Source: DATAGZ01 sp036263455
GTDB lineage: Bacteria > Pseudomonadota > Alphaproteobacteria > Dongiales > Dongiaceae
Assembly (NCBI GenBank): GCA_036263455.1
Contig: DATAGZ010000022.1
Span: forward strand, 124,001-188,000
Direction of reading: 5' to 3'
DNA length: 64,000 nucleotides
Under the pieces are notes generated by a model, which saw nothing but the letters and a program-made list of their open reading frames with translations, did no database searches and was not told where the DNA came from. The position numbers and the translations under genes are program-made. Shown one piece after another: positions 1 to 7,579 of this stretch. The first letter of the stretch is position 1. Every line of letters starts with the position of its first letter.

Positions 1-662
1 TCGAAATACGGCACGTAACTGCCGATCCTGTAACCTTTGCGACCGATCACCCAGCTCAGCTTCAACTCGCCCTTGGCAATGACCTGCTTCTTGTCCAGGC
101 GATAGCGGTATTTTTCGAAGAAGCGCTCGGCGATTCCATCGCTCAGCACACGCCCCGAGAAATGGAGGAAGTAGGACTGAACATGCCAATGGCGGTCGTA
201 GGAATCCGAAACGCCCCAAAATTCCGTCCCGCGCGCCTTCATCTCGGCAAGAATGGGTTCGAGATCGGTCAGAGGACCATAAACGCTGTCATTGACGAGC
301 AGGATGCTCTCGTAGCGATCGAGAGGCGCAAGCCGGCGAAGGCCAAGCTTGTAGCCAAAAAAATCATATCCAATATTCTTGCGCCGGACGATGCGGGCAA
401 CCAGGGGGCGCAATGTTTCCATCTCCTCCTCATCCCACGTTCCGCCGCAGGTCACGAACACGATTGCGAAGCCGAGTTCGGCGAGCGCCGCGACATAGAG
501 GTGGACATAGGGATCGACCTTGCCTTCGGGGTCGAAATGCACGAATACGCACGCCTTGCCGCCCGCCTGGAACGGTCTCGCGCCAGCGATCTCACGCTCC
601 ACCAACCATTCGGCGTGCTTGCCACGCGACAGAAGAAAACGCAGGAAGGACATCACGGTCAT
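1..662 (-). CDS. RgpF-like rhamnan synthesis family protein, C-terminus cut by window edge
   Basis: Reading leftward from an ATG at 662 the frame stays open to the window edge (220 codons), so only the N-terminal part is present. Residues such as VNDSVYGPL, WGVSDSYDRHWHVQSYF and RRKNIGYDFFGYK match the RgpF (rhamnan synthesis protein F) family found in cell-surface polysaccharide loci, where it acts in assembly of rhamnose-type glycans in the cytoplasm. The start overlaps the stop of the upstream gene by four bases (ATGA), implying translational coupling. The exact glycan and the C-terminal half cannot be judged from this window. Confidence 0.8.
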   Translation of the reverse strand, partial: MTVMSFLRFLLSRGKHAEWLVEREIAGARPFQAGGKACVFVHFDPEGKVDPYVHLYVAALAELGFAIVFVTCGGTWDEEEMETLRPLVARIVRRKNIGYDFFGYKLGLRRLAPLDRYESILLVNDSVYGPLTDLEPILAEMKARGTEFWGVSDSYDRHWHVQSYFLHFSGRVLSDGIAERFFEKYRYRLDKKQVIAKGELKLSWVIGRKGYRIGSYVPYF

Positions 663-1567
663 CGTGCTCCACCCAGCCAGCGGCGGAGGGTTGCACCCAG
701 GCTCTTGCGGCGTATTTTTTCCATGAGGAGGTGTTCTCTTTGCAAGATTACTTGGCCTACGAATTCATGCTGACGCAGCAGCGAGACGTGGGCTGTGAAC
801 AATGTCTTGTAAGATTCATCGCGCCTTTCGCGATAGAGCCGCTTGAAGAGGTCGGTCGCTTCATAGAGGTCATGGAGCGGAAACCCCGCTTTTCGGTTTT
901 GCTGCTGCTCGCTATAGCGAAAAGGCAGAACGCGGAAGGAAGACTGACGCACAAAGAGCGTAAACAGGCGCTCCATCAGGAAGGGGATCGTCGGTGCCGC
1001 AGTCTCGTGCGCGGTCTCGGCCCATAATTTGGCCCGCAATTCAGGGCTCGCGCCGCTTTCGATGAAATCATGGACCGGCCGCGTGTAGGCCATATAGGCA
1101 TGCCAAAATTCGGCCGTACCGGCCCAGAAATTGCAATAGCTCGCCTCCGCCTGAAGGTCGGGCTCGTTCCGAAGGTCGGCGGCGCGCCCCGCCCCGGCCA
1201 GGACTTGCTCGGCAAGAACCAGGAAGTCGGGGTGGACCTCATCGCCCTGTACCCAGGCGTTCCAGTAATGGGCAGTATCCTGCGGGAAAGGATTGATGAC
1301 ATAAGCATCATAACCGGGATTTGCCGCAATGAAATCTCGGAATTCGGCGCCGCTGATACCGGTCTTCTCGGAAAACCGCCAGGAAAAAAAGCCGGTCAGC
1401 GGCGCGCGCGCAGTGAGCCCTTGCGCGTAAGCTTGCAGAAAAACGAAATATTCCCGCCATTCGGGTCTCGGATTGGCCTGGTTATCATAAGGGAGAAAGG
1501 CCGGATCCAGGGCGGAACGCGACCGCGCGTCGAAATAGATCTGGTAGAGGGCAGCGTCGGCGCGCAT
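659..1567 (-). CDS. conserved polysaccharide-locus protein of unknown function (302 aa)
   Basis: A 302-residue soluble protein with no signal peptide or membrane segment. It opens with a YQIYFD motif followed by LDPAFLPYDN and is rich in aromatic residues, resembling proteins seen beside glycosyltransferases in O-antigen or capsule loci; I do not recognise a catalytic motif. The C-terminus is basic (MEKIRRKSLGATLRRWLGG), which could sit against the membrane. It is translationally coupled to the RgpF-like gene by an ATGA overlap, so both probably serve the same glycan. A good promoter match ends only about a dozen bases upstream of the ATG. Function is unknown. Confidence 0.7.
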   Translation of the reverse strand: MRADAALYQIYFDARSRSALDPAFLPYDNQANPRPEWREYFVFLQAYAQGLTARAPLTGFFSWRFSEKTGISGAEFRDFIAANPGYDAYVINPFPQDTAHYWNAWVQGDEVHPDFLVLAEQVLAGAGRAADLRNEPDLQAEASYCNFWAGTAEFWHAYMAYTRPVHDFIESGASPELRAKLWAETAHETAAPTIPFLMERLFTLFVRQSSFRVLPFRYSEQQQNRKAGFPLHDLYEATDLFKRLYRERRDESYKTLFTAHVSLLRQHEFVGQVILQREHLLMEKIRRKSLGATLRRWLGGAR

Positions 1568-1578
1568 CGGACTTCGCC

Positions 1579-1607
1579 GTTATATCGGCGGCACCCCGAA
1601 ACTGCAA
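1579..1607 (-). promoter_or_regulatory. candidate sigma70-type promoter for the 302-aa gene and RgpF-like gene
   Basis: On the minus strand TTGCAG (1602-1607) and TATAAC (1579-1584) are separated by 17 bases. The expected start of transcription falls about 5 bases before the ATG at 1567, so the mRNA would be almost leaderless. Identified by eye only. Confidence 0.4.
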
Positions 1608-1687
1608 GCACGGGGCGGTACCGGGGCGGGTGCGGCTTGCCATGGAGAGCGCAATCGTCTAGCGTCGCCCCGCACGGATTTTCCCCT

Positions 1688-3196
1688 ATGAACGACGACT
1701 TCACCGTAGATAATATTCCCGCATTCAGCGGCGACTTGATGTCGATGGTGCGGCGGGGCGAGTTCGACCGGACCCTGCGCCGTCTATGGCGATTCACGAA
1801 CTGCATTCTGGAAGATAGTCGCGCGAACGGCTTCGTTCTCGCGCATCCGTTACTGGATGCAACCTGCATGGAAGCCGGTGCGGCGTTGGCAAGCAAACAC
1901 GGTATTACCAAAAGCCAGCATCCTTCGGCGCGGCGCGATGTCTACCTTGTCACTGAATTGCTCAGTGCCGGCGGGCATAGCCGGGTGCTGGCGGATATTG
2001 TCGAGGCACGCGGGCGTCAGAAAGCCCTGGTCATCGCCACCAATGTGAACGGTAATCATGACCACAAGGCGGCCGAGATGCTCCTTGCGCCGCTTGACGC
2101 CGAGATTGAACTCCTCGCAGGCACGTCCTTCGAGGACAAGGCGATCCATCTTCTCGATCGCCTGGCGAGACTAGCTCCCGAGAATATTACGGTTCTGTCC
2201 AACCACGGCGATAGCGTCGCCATCCAAGCGTTACAGCCCAGCCTGCTCCGTAAAGCGGAATATTATCATCATTGCGATCACAATTTCGCTCTCGGCGTGA
2301 CTCTTTCCCATCTGACCCATATCGACGTGTCGCAGCGACTCTTTTCTCAATGTCCTGCCCAACATCATTCCAATGGCAAGCATGTTTATTGGCCAATAAC
2401 CGCAAACGTGACGCGCTTTCGCAATCCAGGAGATTTTTTAAAGCGCACCGGACCTATCACCACCGCCAGCAGCGGCAACGCCAACAAATACCTCACCAAT
2501 GACCGGCGGCGTAACCCGCGCGCCCGTTCGGGCTACCTCTATTCCTACTTCGATCTCGTCGCCCCCCTCCTGCGTGCTACCGGAGGGCGGCATATCCATA
2601 TCGGTCCGCTACCGCAAACGCTGCGCGAAGAAATCTATCAGATGCTAGCTAATCTGGATATCGGAATGGACCGATTCATCCATGTACCCTGGGTGCCGGC
2701 CTTGGCCGATTCATTGGTGGATTACGGCGTAGACCTTTATATCAGCTCATTCCCTATTGGCGGTGGTCGGGCAGTAATCGAGGCGGGTGGCGCCGGCATT
2801 CCGATCCTCCAGCACCGCAATTATCAAAATAGTTTGCTCAGCGGAGGCGCAACGCATCTAGGTGGTTTCTTCTGGGATCACCCAGAGGAAATGCTTGAAT
2901 TCCTCCGGACTGTGGACGCCCAGACACTTGCCAGGCTTGCTGGACAAGTCCGGGAGAATTACGTGACCTATCATTCCCCTAATGTCTTGAAGCGGCTTGT
3001 CGATCAGCCGATAGGCGAAGAGGGTATGCCTCCCATCATCGAGAATACCGACGCCCTTCAAGATTTTATCGATCGCTTTGGTCCGGTCGAGGTCCGGATC
3101 CCAGCGGCGGAGATGCCCTCAAAGAAATCCAAAAAACCCCGCCTGTGGCGCTCGGCCAAGAAGGCGGCGCGCCGTTTTGCCGAAGCCTGGTTGTAG
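1688..3196 (+). CDS. GT-B type glycosyltransferase, polysaccharide locus
   Basis: A 502-residue protein. The C-terminal half carries a nucleotide-sugar binding signature of the GT-B fold (FPIGGGRAVIEAGGAGIPI, with the conserved Glu and Gly residues), similar to the C-terminal domain of GT4/GT41-type enzymes; the N-terminal half probably binds the acceptor. The tail is strongly basic (KKSKKPRLWRSAKKAARR), suggesting contact with the inner membrane. The open frame extends upstream to 1070, but that extension lies antisense to the 302-aa gene and lacks family resemblance, so I chose the ATG at 1688. It heads a rightward set with the deoxysugar genes. Donor and acceptor are unknown. Confidence 0.75.
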   Translation: MNDDFTVDNIPAFSGDLMSMVRRGEFDRTLRRLWRFTNCILEDSRANGFVLAHPLLDATCMEAGAALASKHGITKSQHPSARRDVYLVTELLSAGGHSRVLADIVEARGRQKALVIATNVNGNHDHKAAEMLLAPLDAEIELLAGTSFEDKAIHLLDRLARLAPENITVLSNHGDSVAIQALQPSLLRKAEYYHHCDHNFALGVTLSHLTHIDVSQRLFSQCPAQHHSNGKHVYWPITANVTRFRNPGDFLKRTGPITTASSGNANKYLTNDRRRNPRARSGYLYSYFDLVAPLLRATGGRHIHIGPLPQTLREEIYQMLANLDIGMDRFIHVPWVPALADSLVDYGVDLYISSFPIGGGRAVIEAGGAGIPILQHRNYQNSLLSGGATHLGGFFWDHPEEMLEFLRTVDAQTLARLAGQVRENYVTYHSPNVLKRLVDQPIGEEGMPPIIENTDALQDFIDRFGPVEVRIPAAEMPSKKSKKPRLWRSAKKAARRFAEAWL

Positions 3197-3219
3197 CGAG
3201 AGCTTGGGCAAAACAGCAT

Positions 3220-3235
3220 CGCATGATAGCATGCG
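3220..3235 (+). repeat. short perfect hairpin before the ketoisomerase gene
   Basis: CGCATG-ATAG-CATGCG forms a 6-bp stem with a 4-base loop, ending 6 bases before the ATG at 3242. No T-run follows, so it does not look like an intrinsic terminator. It would occupy the ribosome-binding region of the ketoisomerase mRNA, where no clear Shine-Dalgarno is visible. Confidence 0.4.
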
Positions 3236-3241
3236 CCATCG

Positions 3242-3667
3242 ATGGACAATATCGTGAAAAGCAAGGCTCAGACTTGGTCATTAATCGACCTCCCAGTCAT
3301 CCCGGATCAAAGGGGAAATTTGACACCCATTGAAGGCGCCAAGCATATCCCCTTTCCTATTGCCCGTATCTATTACCTTTATGACGTGCCGGCAGGAACG
3401 TCGCGAGGTGGGCATGCGCATAAACAGCTTCAGCAATTGCTGATTGCACCGGCGGGCAGTTTCGCCGTGCGTGTCGATAACGGCTATCATCAGGAGACCC
3501 TGCTGATGAATAGTCCGCGCCGTGGCCTGCTGCTCGGTTCGATGACCTGGCGGGAAATCGACAATTTTTCCGCAGGCGCGGTGTGTCTGGTATTGGCGTC
3601 TCGGATATATGAAGAAGAAGATTATATCCGGGATTACGACCATTTTTTGGCCCAGGCGCGAGCCTGA
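3242..3667 (+). CDS. dTDP-4-keto-6-deoxyhexose 3,4-ketoisomerase (FdtA/QdtA family)
   Basis: A 141-residue single-domain cupin, the usual size for FdtA/QdtA/WxcM-type sugar ketoisomerases. These convert dTDP-4-keto-6-deoxyglucose to a 3-keto-6-deoxyhexose in the cytoplasm. Visible family marks are DQRGNLTPIEG, the active-site stretch RGGHAHKQLQQ with two His residues, and VLASRIYEEEDYIRDYDHF at the end. The two downstream genes supply the next steps (3-aminotransferase and N-acetyltransferase), with only two bases between this stop and the next ATG. Whether the product is the galacto (Fuc3N) or gluco (Qui3N) epimer cannot be told by eye. A GTG at 3254 is an alternative start. Confidence 0.88.
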   Translation: MDNIVKSKAQTWSLIDLPVIPDQRGNLTPIEGAKHIPFPIARIYYLYDVPAGTSRGGHAHKQLQQLLIAPAGSFAVRVDNGYHQETLLMNSPRRGLLLGSMTWREIDNFSAGAVCLVLASRIYEEEDYIRDYDHFLAQARA

Positions 3668-3669
3668 CC

Positions 3670-4791
3670 ATGTCGGCGATTCCTTTTTACAATCTCAGCG
3701 CCCAGCACGCGCCAATTGAAGGCGAGATGCAGGCGGCTCTGCGTACCGTCATGGCCAGCAATTTTTTCGTGCTGGGTCCCGCGTTGGAACGCTTCGAGGC
3801 GAATTTCGCAGCCTATTGCGGCACAAGATTCGCAGTCGGGATGGGCAACGGGCTCGAGGCCATTTCCCTTGCCCTGCGTGCTTTCGATATTGGTCCGGGC
3901 GACGAAGTGCTGGTGCCCTCGCACACTTTCATCGCTAGTTGGCTGGGTGTGAGCCAGATCGGAGCATTGCCGATTCCCGTCGAGATTGACGAGCACACCT
4001 ATACGATCGATTCCGCACGGCTTGAAGCGGCCTTGACGCCGCGGACACGGGCGATCGTTCCCGTCCATCTCTATGGGCAGCCAGCGGAGATGATCCCAAT
4101 AATGAGCTTTGCCGCGCGCCACAACCTTGTGGTGATTGAAGATGCGGCCCAGGCGCACGGGGCCAAAATCAGTGGCCAGCCGGTCGGTAGTTTCGGCCAT
4201 GCAGCGGCCTTCAGTTTTTATCCAACGAAGAATTTGGGCGCGTTGGGAGATGGCGGCGCCGTGGTTACATCGGATGCAGCGGTAGCAGCTAGGCTCCGGC
4301 TTCTGCGCAATTATGGTTCGGAGGTCAAATATCATCATCAGGTGGCTTCGGGAAACTCCCGTCTGGATGAAATGCAAGCGGCCATTCTCGATGTGAAACT
4401 ACGCTATCTCGACCTATGGAATGCCGGGCGCCGAAAGATTGCCGCCCATTATCGGGGCGCCCTGGATAAATGTGGCGATATCGTCCTGCCGTTCGTCCCC
4501 GATTGGGCGGAGCCTGTTTGGCATCTTTTTGTGGTCCGCGTGCCTCGGCGTGACAATGTACAACGGAACTTGGCGGAGAAGAATCTGCACACCCAGATTC
4601 ACTATCCGGTACCGCCGCACCTGCAGCCCGCCTATAAGACACTGTCCTACCGGCGCGGCGATTTTCCGATCGCCGAACGTGTGAGCGAGGAAGTGCTCAG
4701 CCTACCCTTTTGGCCGGGAATGACGGAAACGCAGACCGCAGAGGCGTCGAGACAACTCCTCGCGGCCACGGCTGACGCAGCCAACCGATGA
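3670..4791 (+). CDS. DegT/DnrJ/EryC1 PLP sugar aminotransferase (FdtB/QdtB-like)
   Basis: A 373-residue PLP enzyme of the sugar aminotransferase family, normal length. SFYPTKNLGALGDGG contains the Schiff-base lysine and EDAAQAHGA the Asp that contacts the PLP ring nitrogen. It begins with YNLSAQHAPIEGEM, as is usual for the family. Between a 3,4-ketoisomerase and a hexapeptide acyltransferase its substrate is most likely dTDP-3-keto-6-deoxyhexose, with glutamate as amino donor, giving a 3-amino-3,6-dideoxyhexose. It overlaps the next gene by four bases (ATGA). Confidence 0.88.
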   Translation: MSAIPFYNLSAQHAPIEGEMQAALRTVMASNFFVLGPALERFEANFAAYCGTRFAVGMGNGLEAISLALRAFDIGPGDEVLVPSHTFIASWLGVSQIGALPIPVEIDEHTYTIDSARLEAALTPRTRAIVPVHLYGQPAEMIPIMSFAARHNLVVIEDAAQAHGAKISGQPVGSFGHAAAFSFYPTKNLGALGDGGAVVTSDAAVAARLRLLRNYGSEVKYHHQVASGNSRLDEMQAAILDVKLRYLDLWNAGRRKIAAHYRGALDKCGDIVLPFVPDWAEPVWHLFVVRVPRRDNVQRNLAEKNLHTQIHYPVPPHLQPAYKTLSYRRGDFPIAERVSEEVLSLPFWPGMTETQTAEASRQLLAATADAANR

Positions 4792-5576
4792 GCATCCACC
4801 CCAGCGCAATCGTTTCCCCGGCCGCCCGGCTGCATCCATCCGCCCAAATCGGCCCCTTTACCATCATCCATGGCGACGTCGGGATCGAGGAAAATGTTAT
4901 CATCGGGCCCTATTGCGAGATTGGTGTACCCGCGGCTCACGCGCCCACGACCTCATCGGGCCTGACGATCCGCGGCGGTTCACGGATTCGCTCGCACACA
5001 GTGCTCTATGCCGGCTCCAGCTTCGAGGGGGCGCTCACGACCGGCCACCATGTCACTATCCGCGAACGAACCCGCGCGGGACAGGATCTCAAGGTCGGCT
5101 CCTATGGCGACATCCAGGGCGATTGTCAGTTTGGCGATTACGTCCGCGTGCACAGTCAGGTATTCATTCCCCAACTGAGCCGAATTGGCAATTTTGTATG
5201 GATGTTTCCAGGTGTGACTCTCACTAACGATTCCCGTCCGCCTTGCGACGATTGGTCAGGTGTCGTGGTTGGGGATTACGCGATCATTGCCGCCCGCGCG
5301 CTCATTCTACCCGGCCGAGCCATCGGAAGAGAAGCGCTGGTGGCCGCAGGGGCGGTCATTACGAAAGATGTGCCTGATGGCACAGTCTGGGCCGGAAATC
5401 CCGCGCGTCAAACGGGAATGACGCACGATCTCCGAGTTTCCAACCATGATCAGGAGAAAGCCTATCCGTGGCGATACAGATTTTTTCGCTCCTACCCTCA
5501 GGACATCGTCGCGGCATGGCAAAGAGAAGCCGAGGGCGACGTGGGATTTACCGAGAAGCCGCCAACGCCGCGATAA
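4788..5576 (+). CDS. hexapeptide-repeat N-acetyltransferase for 3-amino-3,6-dideoxyhexose (FdtC/QdtC-like)
   Basis: A 262-residue left-handed beta-helix acyltransferase. The hexapeptide pattern begins at residue 3 (IHPSAIVSPAARLHPSAQIG), resumes mid-protein with GDIQGDCQFGDYV, and closes with the family ending VPDGTVWAGNPARQ. As the last gene of the ketoisomerase-aminotransferase-acyltransferase trio it most likely N-acetylates the dTDP-amino sugar with acetyl-CoA. It is longer at both ends than the minimal FdtC enzymes. Its last 29 bases overlap the end of the convergent GT61 gene. Confidence 0.82.
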   Translation: MSIHPSAIVSPAARLHPSAQIGPFTIIHGDVGIEENVIIGPYCEIGVPAAHAPTTSSGLTIRGGSRIRSHTVLYAGSSFEGALTTGHHVTIRERTRAGQDLKVGSYGDIQGDCQFGDYVRVHSQVFIPQLSRIGNFVWMFPGVTLTNDSRPPCDDWSGVVVGDYAIIAARALILPGRAIGREALVAAGAVITKDVPDGTVWAGNPARQTGMTHDLRVSNHDQEKAYPWRYRFFRSYPQDIVAAWQREAEGDVGFTEKPPTPR

Positions 5577-7104
5577 CGTCTGCGCCATTAACGGAGAAGT
5601 TGCTATGGATGCTTCGTTGGAGGCCTTCTTGTGGGCCGAGGACGAAATGGACCCGATTACCGGCGCTGGCCGCCAGGGCCTGCCAATAGCCGTAGATCAT
5701 GTCAGGATGCTCGCCAGTCAAAACCACAACGCGGGCTCCCGGCTCGCAAAAAATAATATTGGCAAGCGCCGCGCCGCTGGACCCTACGATGACCTCGGCA
5801 TTCGCAAAAAGCCGGGCTTGCTCCAGAAAACCAAGCTCCTCCGGTGCGATCGCCGCAAAGCCCTCGCGCACGAGCATGGCTTCGATCTCTTGTCCGTTGG
5901 TAACTTTCCGCACTTGGGAATTACGCCGTAGATAAATCTTCTTTGGTCCGGCTGGGCTTATTCCGGCGGTCGCCTTGGATACCATTCCCCTGAGCACGCG
6001 AATTGCCTCCGGATGAAAATATCCCAGCCTGGTAGAGATATCATCTGGGCGTGTCCGCCACTCAAAAGGCAGATAACCGGGCGGGGAGATGACGTAGCAT
6101 CGATCCACCGCATATTCATCTGTCGCAGCCAACGGAATGATACGGCTCACCTTGCCCTCGGCGACCATGTGCAATGATTCAAGAATGTTCGGGTGGAGAT
6201 TGCCGTCGATGAGCAGCGGTAAGTGCGCTGCCTCCGGTATTTGATCCAGCAAGGCGATCCGTGGCAGAACCTCGGTAAGCCAATGGGCATAATTCGAGGA
6301 AAGGCTATCGGTGCAGCAGATGGCCTCGGCCAGGCGGCCGCGAGGTTTCTCCATCAGCGTCCATGTCAGGCGGGAGGCGCGATGATCTAGCGTCGCGCGA
6401 TGCGTCTTCTCTTCGTTCGTATAGTCAAAACGAAAATCATAGAGGTCATGGCAAATAGCTTCGCTATCCGTGAAAAGGAAATTTGTACGACCACGTACTA
6501 TGGCGCGCGGAACCTCCGCAAGATAGACCGCTGGGACTTCCACCTCCGCGAGATGGACATTCCTCGCTGTTCCCTTGTAACCCGCCCCGGCGGGCCAAGT
6601 ACACGGAATGGAGTGACGGACCTTCGCTATGGGAAGAATGATCCTTTCCCGGAAATTCTCCAGTCGCAGCAGCCGGTATTCCTGTCTCGGCGGAGGCATG
6701 GGAACGTTCCGTCGTCGGCCATGGCGAAGATAATGGGCCAGCGGGGATACCGAGCTGGCCTCGATCTCGGGACACTGGGCCACATACCAGGAATTGTAGA
6801 AATCGGGATGCGGATCATGGAGCTCAAGCCGCCAATATTGGTGATAGTGGAAGACAGGATTTTCTCCGGCGCGCCGTACTTCGGGCCGGAGTGAAAAGTA
6901 CCAATCGACATCGAACAGGGGATTGGGATTGTGCCCCCGATGCACGCCATACCTCAGATAATAATGAGCAGGAGGTAAGTCGCTATCGCGCGCCTCGGGA
7001 TAAGTCTCGAGATACCAGGTGCTATCGAATAAGCCCGTGTCGATAAGGCGCCGCGCTTCGCGTGCGCGAAGCCACCGGTTCCGCCATTTTCTTACGATTT
7101 TCAA
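5548..7104 (-). CDS. GT61-family (DUF563) glycosyltransferase with N-terminal repeats
   Basis: A 518-residue protein. Residues about 25-135 hold three copies of a repeat built on FDxxWYLxxYPE and HYLRxGxxxGHxPNPLF, seen at the N-termini of many polysaccharide glycosyltransferases. The rest matches the GT61/DUF563 domain: IYLRRNSQVRKV and, near the C-terminus, the GSSGAALANIIFCEPGARV stretch. The start is a TTG at 7104 without a clear Shine-Dalgarno; no ATG fits before the first repeat. It follows the NDUFS4-like gene by 33 bases and converges on the acetyltransferase with a 29-base overlap. The acceptor is unknown but it probably belongs to the same surface glycan. Confidence 0.8.
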   Translation of the reverse strand: MKIVRKWRNRWLRAREARRLIDTGLFDSTWYLETYPEARDSDLPPAHYYLRYGVHRGHNPNPLFDVDWYFSLRPEVRRAGENPVFHYHQYWRLELHDPHPDFYNSWYVAQCPEIEASSVSPLAHYLRHGRRRNVPMPPPRQEYRLLRLENFRERIILPIAKVRHSIPCTWPAGAGYKGTARNVHLAEVEVPAVYLAEVPRAIVRGRTNFLFTDSEAICHDLYDFRFDYTNEEKTHRATLDHRASRLTWTLMEKPRGRLAEAICCTDSLSSNYAHWLTEVLPRIALLDQIPEAAHLPLLIDGNLHPNILESLHMVAEGKVSRIIPLAATDEYAVDRCYVISPPGYLPFEWRTRPDDISTRLGYFHPEAIRVLRGMVSKATAGISPAGPKKIYLRRNSQVRKVTNGQEIEAMLVREGFAAIAPEELGFLEQARLFANAEVIVGSSGAALANIIFCEPGARVVVLTGEHPDMIYGYWQALAASAGNRVHFVLGPQEGLQRSIHSNFSVNGADVIAALAASR

Positions 7105-7137
7105 GGTTAGACTTGACAGCGGATAATGATCGGGGAC

Positions 7138-7443
7138 TCAGTGAGTCCAATTGCCTTTTCGGTCGGTGCGGAAGTTATCGGCATAGGCCTTGGGGCGGAT
7201 TTGGGTCGTATGGAATTCCTCCACCTGATAGGGAATACCTTCTTTTTCCGCATAAGCAATCGCCTCCTCCTTGGTGGAGAAGCGGAGCACGAATTGCCGA
7301 CGCGTATCGCTCGATCCCGTCCAGCCCATGATAGGATCGAGTTTTTTGCGCACCTCAGGAGCGTACTCCAAAACCCATTTCTGAGTATTGCCCCACCCCG
7401 ATTGCATGGCGTTCTTAGCAGGACGATAGATACGAGCGGACAT
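7138..7443 (-). CDS. NADH dehydrogenase accessory subunit, NDUFS4-like (ETC complex I conserved region)
   Basis: A 101-residue protein of the 'ETC complex I subunit conserved region' family, homologous to mitochondrial NDUFS4 (the 18-kDa subunit), which stabilises the NADH-binding arm of respiratory complex I. Visible marks are ARIYRPAKNAMQSGWGNT at the start, a central PIMGWTGSSDTRRQ, the EEAIAYAEKEGI helix and the RPKAYADNF ending. I chose the ATG at 7443 because the longer frame to 7515 runs into the tRNA gene. A perfect 15-base palindrome (7134-7148) covers its stop codon. Confidence 0.88.
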   Translation of the reverse strand: MSARIYRPAKNAMQSGWGNTQKWVLEYAPEVRKKLDPIMGWTGSSDTRRQFVLRFSTKEEAIAYAEKEGIPYQVEEFHTTQIRPKAYADNFRTDRKGNWTH

Positions 7444-7462
7444 CGCTTTCCTTAAAATAGCG

Positions 7463-7539
7463 TGGTCGGGGCGACTGGATTCGAACCAGCGACATCCAGC
7501 TCCCAAAGCTGGCACTCTACCAGACTGAGCTACGCCCCG
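7463..7539 (-). tRNA. tRNA-Pro (anticodon TGG)
   Basis: A 77-base cloverleaf on the minus strand. The 7-bp acceptor stem is CGGGGCG (7539-7533) with CGCCCCG (7473-7467), then discriminator A and an encoded CCA (7465-7463). The D-arm contains AGCTCAGTCTGGTAGAG. The anticodon stem is CCAGC/GCTGG around loop TTTGGGA, giving anticodon TGG for proline CCA codons. The T-arm contains GGTTCGAATCC. Confidence 0.97.
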
Positions 7540-7579
7540 CAGTCACGCCCTTTTACCAAACCGACGCTTTCGCGGCAAG

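Noticed and set aside
1070..1687. An upstream extension of the GT-B glycosyltransferase frame
   Set aside because: It lies antisense to the 302-aa gene, shows no family resemblance, and the ATG at 1688 fits a normal start.
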